From positions 186,001-250,000 of the forward strand of contig NZ_BMSG01000002.1 of assembly GCF_014649035.1 (NCBI RefSeq): a stretch of DNA of 64,000 nucleotides, read 5' to 3'. How positions within the stretch are numbered: position 1 is the stretch's first letter; each line of letters begins with the position of its first letter. This stretch comes from Streptomyces sindenensis (GTDB lineage: Bacteria; Actinomycetota; Actinomycetes; Streptomycetales; Streptomycetaceae). A program made the translations under genes and the position numbers. The notes beneath the pieces are model-generated. The model was not told the DNA's origin. It ran no database searches and saw only the letters and a list, made by a program, of their open reading frames with translations. Shown in pieces: positions 53,176 to 61,282 of this stretch.

Positions 53176-55875
53176 CTATCCGGAGTTGCCCCAGATGGAG
53201 CCGGTCCCACCCGGGTTGCCGTTGGCTCCCTGGGCTCCGCCGTCGTTGTCACCGCCGTCGGTCGTTCCTGTGTTGTCGCCACCACCGTCGGCTCCGGTGC
53301 TGTCGCCACCACCGTCCGCGCCGCCGTTATGGGCTCCGCCGTCAGCGCCCGCGTTCGCCCCACCGTCGGCCGCCTGGCAGTTCGGGTCGAAGATCCCGCA
53401 GGTCCTGGTCGGCGTCGGGGTCGGGCTCGGGGTGGTCTGGGTCGGCGTCGGAGTCGGGCTCGGCTCCTCGGAGGGCTCCTCCGAGGGCGTCGGGCTGGGG
53501 GTCGGGCTGGGGCTGACCGCGCCGCCGCCCCACACGACCTCGCCCGGGTCCTGCGGCTCGGGGAAAGAGATGACCTTCTTGCCCTTCATCGCCCCGGTCA
53601 TGTAGTCGTGCCAGATGGAGGCCGGGAACGAGGCTCCGTGGATCTTCTTCTCGCCCCCCGTTCCGAACATTTTCTCGAACTCTCGCTCCTTGTTCGTCTC
53701 GTCGTCGTCGAGCCGGAACATGCTGATGGCGGTCGAGATCTGCGGGGTGTACCCGACGAACCAGGCGGACCGGTTGCCGTCCGTCGTACCGGTCTTGCCC
53801 GCGGCCTCACGCCCCTCCAGGCGGGCGGGAGTGCCTGTCCCGTTCTCCACGACGTTCTTCAGGACGTCCGTGACGTTGTCGGCGATCATCGGGCTGAAGG
53901 CACGCTTGGGCTTCTTCTTGTGCTGGAAGACGACCACGCCCCCCTGCTTCACCTCGGTCACCGAGTAGGTGTCGTTCTGCTGACCACTCGTGGCGAAGGT
54001 CGCGTAGGCCCCGGCCATGCGGATGGCGCTGGGCGACGAGGTACCGATGGAGAACGAGGGCACGGTCGAGTTCGCCATGAACTTGTCGTCCTTGAGACCG
54101 GCGGCGACGGCGACGTCCTTGACCTTGTCCGTACCGACATCCATGCCGAGCTGCACGAACGGGGAGTTGGCGGACTTCTCCATGGCCGTCCGCAGGTCGA
54201 TCTCGCCGTAGTCGTAGTCGCCGTCGTTGACCTGACGCCATTCGTTGTCGTCCGGGTCCAGCCAGATCTTGCCCGTGTAGTCCCTGATCCGCAGGCGGTT
54301 GTCGCCGTTGTAGATGCTCTTCGGCGAGATCTGGGTGCGCTGGGACTGGGGCTGGTCCGCAGGACCGGAGGGGTCGCGCACGCCGTACTGCATGGCCGCA
54401 GCCAGCACGAAGGGCTTCCACGTCGAACCGACCTGGGCGCCGGTGGCGTCGGCGTTGTTCGTGAAGTGCGTGGTGGCGTCCTGGCCGCCGTACGTGGCGA
54501 TGATGGCGCCGGTCTTCGCGTCCACGGACGCTCCGCCGAACTCGACGTGCGTGTCCGTGTCCGGGCGCTCCTCGGGCCGGATCTTCGCCTTGTAGACCTT
54601 CGTCACCGCTGCTTCGAGCTGCTCCACCCGCTTCCTCTGGAAGGTGGTGTGGATTTCGAAGCCGCCCAGTTCGAGCTCCTTGGCGGTGATGCCCTTGTCG
54701 TTGTTGGCGAGGAAGTAGTTCTTGGCGAGCTCCACCAGGTAGCCGGTCTGGCCGCCCAGCTTGGCGTCCTTCACCTTCGGTCGCGGCATCGGGAACTTCG
54801 TGTACTTGGCGCGCTCGGCCGCCGTCATCCGGCCGTCCTTGACCTGCTCGTCAAGGATCCACTTCCACCGAGCCTTGGCCCGCTTCGTGTTCTTCTCCGC
54901 AGTCGCGTTGTTCTTGTCGATGTCGGGAGCACCGGCGGGGTCGTAGTAGCTCGCGCCCTTGAGCAGGGTGGCCAGGAAGGCGCACTCGCTCGGGTCCAGC
55001 TCGGTGGCGTCCTTCTCGTAGTAGGTGCGGGCGGCCGCCTGCAGACCGGAGGCTCCCCGCCCGTAGTAGGAGACGTTGAGGTAGCCGGCCATCACGTCTT
55101 CCTTCTTCTCCTCGCCGGCCACCTTGAGCGTGATGAAGAGTTCCTTGAACTTTCGGGTGAACGTCTGGTCCTGGGACAGCCTGGAGTTCTTGACGTACTG
55201 CTGGGTGATGGTCGACCCGCCCTGGGTCTCACCACCCGTGGCCATGTTCCACACCGCGCGCCCGATACCCATCGGGTCGATGCCCCGGTCCGTCTCGAAA
55301 CTCTTGTTCTCGGCAGAGATCACGGCGTTGCGCATCGCCTCCGGAATCTGCTCGTACTTGAGCATCTGGCGGTTCACCGCACCACCGGTCGCGACCATCT
55401 GGCTGCCGTCGGCCCAGTAGTAGACGTTGTTCTGGGCCTTGGCCGTTTCGTTGATGTTCGGCTTGGCCACCAAGGCGTACGAGATCCCCCCCACGCCCAT
55501 CAGCACCCCGAGGAACCCCAGACAGAGCCCCGAGACCAGCTTCCACGAGGGCACCCAGCGACGGAACCCGTACTTGCCGTAGCGCGGGTAGTCGATCATC
55601 CGCTTCTTGCCGGGACCACCGTGGTCGCGCCCCCGGCCCCCGGGGCCGTCGCCACCGCGTCGGCGGCCGCCGCGCTGCGCCGCGCGGCGGGCCTCGGCGC
55701 GGCTGCCGTACTGGCGCTCCTCGCCGTACGCCTCGGACGGCGATTCGGAAGGTGATACGGAAGTGGCTCTGCGTGACGGAGCTGCTCGGCGTCCGGTCGA
55801 CTGCTGGGCGGCTCGTCTGGCCGCGGCACGCCCGCCACCCTGTGGCTGCGGCGATTTGCGACGGTGCTCGCTCAT
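53176..55875 (-). CDS. Class A penicillin-binding protein
   Basis: 899 residues. A basic disordered cytoplasmic part (1-95), one membrane helix (about 110-135), a GT51 transglycosylase (AVISAENKSFETDRGID, GGSTITQQYVKN) and a transpeptidase with SxxK in GSTWKPFV, SxN in EKSANSPF and KTG in AGKTGTTDG. The C-terminus has a Pro/Thr/Ser-rich stretch, a Cys pair CGIFDPNC, and an unusual Gly/Asp/Ala-rich tail of about 70 residues with repeated GADGG units. Near femX and murJ. Confidence 0.93.
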   Translation of the reverse strand: MSEHRRKSPQPQGGGRAAARRAAQQSTGRRAAPSRRATSVSPSESPSEAYGEERQYGSRAEARRAAQRGGRRRGGDGPGGRGRDHGGPGKKRMIDYPRYGKYGFRRWVPSWKLVSGLCLGFLGVLMGVGGISYALVAKPNINETAKAQNNVYYWADGSQMVATGGAVNRQMLKYEQIPEAMRNAVISAENKSFETDRGIDPMGIGRAVWNMATGGETQGGSTITQQYVKNSRLSQDQTFTRKFKELFITLKVAGEEKKEDVMAGYLNVSYYGRGASGLQAAARTYYEKDATELDPSECAFLATLLKGASYYDPAGAPDIDKNNATAEKNTKRAKARWKWILDEQVKDGRMTAAERAKYTKFPMPRPKVKDAKLGGQTGYLVELAKNYFLANNDKGITAKELELGGFEIHTTFQRKRVEQLEAAVTKVYKAKIRPEERPDTDTHVEFGGASVDAKTGAIIATYGGQDATTHFTNNADATGAQVGSTWKPFVLAAAMQYGVRDPSGPADQPQSQRTQISPKSIYNGDNRLRIRDYTGKIWLDPDDNEWRQVNDGDYDYGEIDLRTAMEKSANSPFVQLGMDVGTDKVKDVAVAAGLKDDKFMANSTVPSFSIGTSSPSAIRMAGAYATFATSGQQNDTYSVTEVKQGGVVVFQHKKKPKRAFSPMIADNVTDVLKNVVENGTGTPARLEGREAAGKTGTTDGNRSAWFVGYTPQISTAISMFRLDDDETNKEREFEKMFGTGGEKKIHGASFPASIWHDYMTGAMKGKKVISFPEPQDPGEVVWGGGAVSPSPTPSPTPSEEPSEEPSPTPTPTQTTPSPTPTPTRTCGIFDPNCQAADGGANAGADGGAHNGGADGGGDSTGADGGGDNTGTTDGGDNDGGAQGANGNPGGTGSIWGNSG

Positions 55876-56275
55876 GGAACGACTACTCCTCGGGCAGGCG
55901 AGAGCGCCTGGAAGCGGCAGTTGAGATCCGGTCCCCCCGAATTACGGACAAGCCACTGCGGAAGGCTCATCCGCAGTACATCCGGCAGTCCGCGATGACT
56001 GACGCGCGCCAGCGTCTCGCGGTTCCCGGTGGTCTGCATGCCGCACAGACTACGCACGGTCAAAACCCGCCTAGGGCCGAACTTCACCCCAAACAACGCA
56101 AGTCGAACCCTGGGAATTGCTGATGTGACGCCGCTCACGAAGGTCACCCTTGTCGAACAGGACCGACCGATCTATCGTGCTGATGTATCGAGTCGATACA
56201 TCAGCACGGCATAAGGGCACCGGTGCTTTCGGTGGACCCTGCCGACCGAAGCAGCGGGAGAAGGAGGAGGCACCG
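55876..56275. other. Divergent region before padR
   Basis: About 400 bases. The right part holds the padR promoter (TTGTCG 56150-56155, 17-base spacer, TATCGT 56173-56178) and the large palindrome. The left part should hold the penicillin-binding protein promoter. Confidence 0.55.
56177..56207. promoter_or_regulatory. 31-bp palindromic PadR operator
   Basis: A perfect 15-1-15 inverted repeat (arm GTGCTGATGTATCGA) that begins inside the -10 element and covers the expected transcription start of padR. PadR proteins bind ATGT...ACAT-type repeats, present here. It strongly suggests autorepression and control of the downstream ino1. Confidence 0.8.
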
Positions 56276-56983
56276 GTGAGCCGACGCTCCGGCATCCTCG
56301 AGTTCGCCGTGCTCGGCCTGCTCCGCGAATCGCCGATGCACGGCTACGAGCTGCGCAAACGCCTCAACACCTCGCTGGGGATCTTCCGTGCGTTCAGTTA
56401 CGGGACCCTCTACCCCTGCCTCAAGACGCTGGTTGCCAGCGGCTGGTTGATCGAGGAGCCCGCCGGGGACTCTGCGGACACCGCGCCGGTCACCGGACGC
56501 GCGTCCGCTTCCTCCTCCTCACTGACGGGACGCCGGGCGAAGATCGTCTACCGGCTGACGCCAGAAGGTAAGGAGCACTTCGAGGAGCTGCTGTCGCACA
56601 CCGGTCCGGACGCCTGGGAGGACGAGCACTTCGCGGCGCGCTTCGCCTTCTTCGGCCAGACCGAACGCGATGTGCGGATGCGGGTGCTCGAAGGCCGGCG
56701 CAGCCGGCTGGAGGAGCGTCTGGAGAAGATGCGCGCCTCGCTCGCCCGCACCCGTGAACGACTCGACGACTACACACTTGAGCTGCAGCGGCACGGCATG
56801 GAGTCCGTGGAGCGCGAAGTGCGCTGGCTGAACGAGCTCATCGAGAGCGAGCGGTCGGGACGGGATCGGCGACGATCCTCGCCCGAGGGCTCTGCTCAGC
56901 AGGACACACCTGGAGAGACGGGCGGCCTGCCCCGGCACCGGGACAACACCCCGCCGGATCCGTCCGACGACACCGCCAAGTGA
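56276..56983 (+). CDS. PadR family transcriptional regulator
   Basis: 235 residues from GTG 56276, preceded by AAGGAGG. The winged helix-turn-helix reads [20 protein letters not shown] and [18 protein letters not shown], followed by a long coiled-coil-like helix ([20 protein letters not shown]) and a disordered tail. Sixty bases upstream of ino1 in the same direction, so the pair is probably co-transcribed. Confidence 0.9.
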   Translation: MSRRSGILEFAVLGLLRESPMHGYELRKRLNTSLGIFRAFSYGTLYPCLKTLVASGWLIEEPAGDSADTAPVTGRASASSSSLTGRRAKIVYRLTPEGKEHFEELLSHTGPDAWEDEHFAARFAFFGQTERDVRMRVLEGRRSRLEERLEKMRASLARTRERLDDYTLELQRHGMESVEREVRWLNELIESERSGRDRRRSSPEGSAQQDTPGETGGLPRHRDNTPPDPSDDTAK

Positions 56984-57042
56984 AGTCATCGCACTCCGCG
57001 GCGACTTCATCGGAAACACCGATTACACAGGGAGCAACCGGA

Positions 57043-58125
57043 ATGGGTTCGGTTCGCGTAGCCATCGTAGGCGTGGGCAACTGCGCCGCCTCGCTGGTGC
57101 AGGGCGTCGAGTACTACAAGGACGCCGATCCGGCCGGCAAGGTGCCCGGCCTGATGCACGTCCAGTTCGGCGATTACCACGTCAGCGACGTAGAGTTCGT
57201 CGCCGCCTTCGACGTCGACGCGAAGAAGGTCGGCCTCGACCTCGCGGACGCCATCGGCGCCAGCGAGAACAACACCATCAAGATCGCGGACGTGCCGAAC
57301 ACGGGCGTGACCGTCCAGCGCGGCCACACCCACGACGGTCTCGGCAAGTACTACCGCGAGACGATCGAGGAGTCCACGGACGCCCCGGTCGACGTCGTCC
57401 AGGTCCTGAAGGACAAGCAGGTCGACGTTCTCGTCTGCTACCTGCCCGTCGGTTCCGAGGTCGCCGCGAAGTTCTACGCGCAGTGCGCCATCGACGCCAA
57501 GGTCGCCTTCGTCAACGCTCTCCCGGTCTTCATCGCCGGCACCAAGGAGTGGGCGGACAAGTTCACCGAGGCCGGTGTCCCGATCGTCGGCGACGACATC
57601 AAGTCCCAGGTGGGCGCCACCATCACGCACCGCGTGATGGCGAAGCTCTTCGAGGACCGCGGTGTCATCCTGGACCGCACCATGCAGCTGAACGTCGGCG
57701 GCAACATGGACTTCAAGAACATGCTCGAGCGTGAGCGCCTGGAGTCCAAGAAGATCTCGAAGACGCAGGCCGTCACCTCGCAGATCCGTGACCGCGAGCT
57801 CGGCGACGGCAACGTCCACATCGGCCCCTCGGACTACGTGGCCTGGCTGGACGACCGCAAGTGGGCGTACGTGCGCCTCGAGGGCCGCGCCTTCGGCGAC
57901 GTTCCGCTGAACCTGGAGTACAAGCTCGAGGTGTGGGACTCCCCGAACTCGGCCGGTGTCATCATCGACGCCGTCCGTGCGGCGAAGATCGCCAAGGACC
58001 GCGGTATCGGCGGCCCCATCCTCTCCGCGAGCAGCTACTTCATGAAGTCGCCGCCCGTCCAGTACTTCGACGACGAGGCGCGCGAGAACGTCGAGAAGTT
58101 CATCAAGGGTGAGACGGAGCGCTGA
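57043..58125 (+). CDS. ino1: Myo-inositol-1-phosphate synthase
   Basis: 360 residues, converts glucose 6-phosphate to inositol 1-phosphate with NAD+. N-terminal [12 protein letters not shown] for NAD binding, [29 protein letters not shown] and [11 protein letters not shown] for the active site. Feeds mycothiol and inositol lipid synthesis. Probably controlled by the PadR encoded upstream. Confidence 0.95.
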   Translation: MGSVRVAIVGVGNCAASLVQGVEYYKDADPAGKVPGLMHVQFGDYHVSDVEFVAAFDVDAKKVGLDLADAIGASENNTIKIADVPNTGVTVQRGHTHDGLGKYYRETIEESTDAPVDVVQVLKDKQVDVLVCYLPVGSEVAAKFYAQCAIDAKVAFVNALPVFIAGTKEWADKFTEAGVPIVGDDIKSQVGATITHRVMAKLFEDRGVILDRTMQLNVGGNMDFKNMLERERLESKKISKTQAVTSQIRDRELGDGNVHIGPSDYVAWLDDRKWAYVRLEGRAFGDVPLNLEYKLEVWDSPNSAGVIIDAVRAAKIAKDRGIGGPILSASSYFMKSPPVQYFDDEARENVEKFIKGETER

Positions 58126-58232
58126 ATCGGCCCTCTCGGCTGACAGTTCCACCGAAGCACTGACTGCTTCACCGAAGCGTCGGCCGCTTCATCGGGAGCA
58201 CTGAGCGGAGACGCTCAGTCTCTTCCTGCCGC

Positions 58233-58275
58233 ACGTCGGGGGTCCCGGGCAATCCGCCCGCGGACCCCCGACGTG
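58233..58275 (+). terminator. ino1 terminator
   Basis: ACGTCGGGGGTCC on the left pairs with GGACCCCCGACGT on the right (58233-58275 with an inner GGGC/GCCC pair). A smaller hairpin CTGAGCG-GAGA-CGCTCAG precedes it at 58201-58218. Confidence 0.7.
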
Positions 58276-58291
58276 TGTGACGCTTGCTCCC

Positions 58292-59560
58292 ATGTCTGTC
58301 GCGCGTGATCTGCGCACCCTGCTGCGCCTGCGGAACTTCCGCCGCCTGCTCACCGTGCGGCTGCTGTCCCAGTCCGCCGACGGCGTCTACCAGGTCGCCC
58401 TCGCCTCTTACGTCGTCTTCTCCCCGGAGAAGCAGACGTCGGCCGCCGCCATCGCCTCCGCCATGGCCGTGCTCCTGCTGCCCTACTCCCTGATCGGACC
58501 CTTCGCAGGGGTGCTGCTGGACCGCTGGCCCCGGCGTCAGGTCTTCCTCTACGGGAACCTCCTGCGGGCCGCCCTGGCCTGCTCCACGGCCCTGCTGATT
58601 CTCGCCTCGGTGCCCGACTGGCTCTTCTACGCCTCGGCTCTCTGCGTCACCGCCGTCAACCGCTTCGTGCTGGCGGGTCTCTCCGCCGCCCTGCCCCGGG
58701 TGGTCGACACCGATCGCCTCGTCGTGGCCAACTCCCTCTCCCCGACCGCCGGCACCCTGGCGGCCACCGCGGGAGGCGGCCTCGCCTTCGTCGTGCGGCT
58801 GGTCGCCGACGAGTCCGACGCGGCGGTCGTCCTGCTGGGGGCGATGCTCTATCTGCTCTCCGCGCTGGCCTCGCTGAGCCTCTCCCGCACGCTGCTGGGT
58901 CCGGACATCGACGGGAGCCCGATGCGGCTGCGGGCAGCTCTCGCCGTCACCGCCCGTGGGCTCGTCGCCGGGCTGCGCCATCTGGCGCAGAGGAGCCATG
59001 CGGCCAAGGCTCTGGCCGCCATGACCGTGATCCGTTTCTGCTACGGCGCGCTCACCGTCATGGTGCTCATGCTGTGCCGCTACGCCTGGTCCGCGACCGA
59101 GTCCGACGGCCTGGCCCTGCTCGGCTTGGCGGTCGCGGTGTCCGGTGCCGGATTCTTCACCGCCGCCGTTCTCACCCCCTGGGCGGTGGGCCGACTCGGC
59201 CGGTACGGCTGGATCGTGGGCTGCGCCGGGGCGGCAGCGGTCCTGGTGCCCGCCCTGGGCCTCTCCTTCGCTCCCGTCCCGATGCTGATCGCCGCGTTTG
59301 TGCTCGGCGTCGTGACACAGGGATCGAAGATCGCGACCGACACCGTCGTCCAGACTTCGGTCGACGATTCCTTCCGCGGCCGGGTCTTCTCGCTCTACGA
59401 CGTGCTCTTCAACGTCGCGTTCGTGAGCGCCGCGGGGGTGGCGGCGCTGATGCTCCCACCGGACGGCAGATCGGTCACCGTCGTGGTGGTCGTGGCGGTG
59501 CTGTACGCGACGGTCGCGGTGACGATGTTCCGCTGGCGGCGTACCGATGCCCATCGGTAG
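58292..59560 (+). CDS. MFS transporter
   Basis: 422 residues, twelve hydrophobic segments; LRLRNFRRLLTVRLLSQSAD and GVLLDRWPRRQVFLYGN are the MFS signature. It belongs to the same broad type as the exporter at 6.5 kb. Convergent with the CCA-enzyme gene, with two parS sites between. Confidence 0.85.
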   Translation: MSVARDLRTLLRLRNFRRLLTVRLLSQSADGVYQVALASYVVFSPEKQTSAAAIASAMAVLLLPYSLIGPFAGVLLDRWPRRQVFLYGNLLRAALACSTALLILASVPDWLFYASALCVTAVNRFVLAGLSAALPRVVDTDRLVVANSLSPTAGTLAATAGGGLAFVVRLVADESDAAVVLLGAMLYLLSALASLSLSRTLLGPDIDGSPMRLRAALAVTARGLVAGLRHLAQRSHAAKALAAMTVIRFCYGALTVMVLMLCRYAWSATESDGLALLGLAVAVSGAGFFTAAVLTPWAVGRLGRYGWIVGCAGAAAVLVPALGLSFAPVPMLIAAFVLGVVTQGSKIATDTVVQTSVDDSFRGRVFSLYDVLFNVAFVSAAGVAALMLPPDGRSVTVVVVVAVLYATVAVTMFRWRRTDAHR

Positions 59561-59587
59561 CCGGCCATAGATATGCCGAGGGGCGTT

Positions 59588-59601
59588 GTTTCACGTGAAA
59601 C
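59588..59601. other. parS site in 42-bp palindrome
   Basis: GTTTCACGTGAAAC is the centre of a perfect 42-bp inverted repeat (59574-59615), the longest in the window, between convergent genes. Confidence 0.93.
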
Positions 59602-59630
59602 AACGCCCCTCGGCACATCCAGTCGGTGAT

Positions 59631-59644
59631 GTTTCACGTGAAAC
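59631..59644. other. parS site in 20-bp palindrome
   Basis: GTTTCACGTGAAAC extended to GATGTTTCACGTGAAACATC (59628-59647), 43 bases from the previous site. Confidence 0.92.
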
Positions 59645-59659
59645 ATCGCCCGGTCTGGG

Positions 59660-61102
59660 TCAGTCCTGCCGCGCCCACCACTCCTTGAGCGCCGCCACCG
59701 CGGCGTCCCGCTCCATGGGGCCGTGCTCCAGGCGCTGCTCCAGCAGGAAGCCGTAGGCCTTGCCGATCACCGGCCCCGGCCCGACGCCGAGGATCTGCAT
59801 GATCTCGTTGCCGTCCAGATCGGGGCGGATCGAGTCCAGCTCCTCCTGCTCCTGCAACAGAGCGATGCGCTCCTCCAGTCCGTCGTAGGTACGGGAGAGT
59901 GCGTTGGCCTTCCGCTTGTTTCGGGTCGTGCAGTCCGACCGGGTCAGCTTGTGGAGCCGCTCCAGCAGCGGACCGGCGTCGCGCACGTACCGGCGCACCG
60001 CGGAGTCGGTCCACTCGCCGTCGCCGTACCCATGGAAGCGCAGGTGCAGCTCCACCAGTCTCGACACGTCCTTGACCAGCTCGTTGGAGTACTTGAGCGC
60101 GGTCATGCGCTTCTTCGTCATCTTCGCGCCCACCACCTCGTGGTGGTGGAAGGAGACGCGGCCGTCCTTCTCGAAGCGGCGGGTCCGCGGCTTGCCGATG
60201 TCATGGAGGAGCGCGGCGAGCCGCAGAACGAGGTCGGGGCCGTCCTCCTCCAGATCGATGGCCTGCTCCAGAACGGTCAGCGAGTGCTCGTAGACGTCCT
60301 TGTGGCGGTGATGCTCGTCACTCTCCAGCCGCAACGCGGGAAGCTCAGGCAGCACATGGGCGGCCAGCCCGGTGTCGACCAGGAGCCCCAGGCCCTTGCG
60401 CGGGTGCTGGGAGAGCAGGAGCTTGTTGAGCTCGTCCCGGACCCGCTCCGCGGAGACGATGTCGATCCGCGCGGCCATCTCCGTCATGGCGGTGACGACG
60501 TCGGGGGCTACCTCGAAGTCGAGCTGCGCGGCGAAACGGGCCGCACGCAGCATGCGCAGCGGGTCGTCGGAGAAGGACGCCTCGGGCGTGCCCGGAGTGC
60601 GCAGCACCCGGTCGGCGAGGTCCTTCAGCCCTCCGTACGGGTCGACGAACTCCTTCTCCGGCAGCGCGACGGCCATCGCGTTGACCGTGAAGTCGCGGCG
60701 TACGAGGTCGTCCTCGATGGAGTCGCCGTAGGAGACCTCCGGCTTGCGCGAGGTCCGGTCGTAGGCCTCGGACCGGTAGGTCGTGACCTCGATCTGGTAG
60801 CCGTCCTTCTGGGAGCCGACGGTGCCGAAGGCGATCCCGACCTCCCACACCGAGTCGGCCCAGGGGCGGACGATCTTGAGCACGTCCTCGGGGCGGGCAT
60901 CGGTGGTGAAGTCCAGGTCGTTCCCGAGCCTGCCCAGCAGAGCATCGCGGACCGACCCGCCGACCAGCGCGAGGCCGAATCCGGCCTCCTGGAATCGGCG
61001 GGCGAGGTCGTCGGCGACCGGGGACACCCGCAGCAGCTCGTTCACCGCGCGGTGCTGCACCTGGCTCAGTGCACTGGCGTTCTCTTCGTTGGCGTTCGGC
61101 AC
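59660..61102 (-). CDS. pcnA: CCA tRNA nucleotidyltransferase
   Basis: 480 residues from GTG 61102 (an upstream GTG at 61123 would add 7). Class II nucleotidyltransferase: LVGGSVRDALLGR, NDLDFTTDARP, RRDFTVNAMAV, then the HD domain (LLHDIGKPRTRR, FHHHEVVGA). It adds or repairs the 3' CCA of tRNAs. The HD domain is typical of the actinobacterial form. No ribosome binding site is visible; the mRNA may be leaderless. Confidence 0.95.
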   Translation of the reverse strand: MPNANEENASALSQVQHRAVNELLRVSPVADDLARRFQEAGFGLALVGGSVRDALLGRLGNDLDFTTDARPEDVLKIVRPWADSVWEVGIAFGTVGSQKDGYQIEVTTYRSEAYDRTSRKPEVSYGDSIEDDLVRRDFTVNAMAVALPEKEFVDPYGGLKDLADRVLRTPGTPEASFSDDPLRMLRAARFAAQLDFEVAPDVVTAMTEMAARIDIVSAERVRDELNKLLLSQHPRKGLGLLVDTGLAAHVLPELPALRLESDEHHRHKDVYEHSLTVLEQAIDLEEDGPDLVLRLAALLHDIGKPRTRRFEKDGRVSFHHHEVVGAKMTKKRMTALKYSNELVKDVSRLVELHLRFHGYGDGEWTDSAVRRYVRDAGPLLERLHKLTRSDCTTRNKRKANALSRTYDGLEERIALLQEQEELDSIRPDLDGNEIMQILGVGPGPVIGKAYGFLLEQRLEHGPMERDAAVAALKEWWARQD

Positions 61103-61282
61103 AACAGAAAAGGGTACGTGCACGGGCCCGTCGTGACGTCATCGTTTACGGCGGCCCTGCGGGATAGCCGCGATCATGTGCGATGGACCCCAGCACTTCG
61201 GCCCCCCGCGTCTCGTTACCATGCGGGGACGCAGAACCGAACGATCGACAGCAGCTGACGACGACGAGGGACGGGTAGGCGC

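Noticed and set aside
53329..55755. Long plus-strand frame opposite the penicillin-binding protein
   Set aside because: No motifs; mirrors the codon bias of the real gene.
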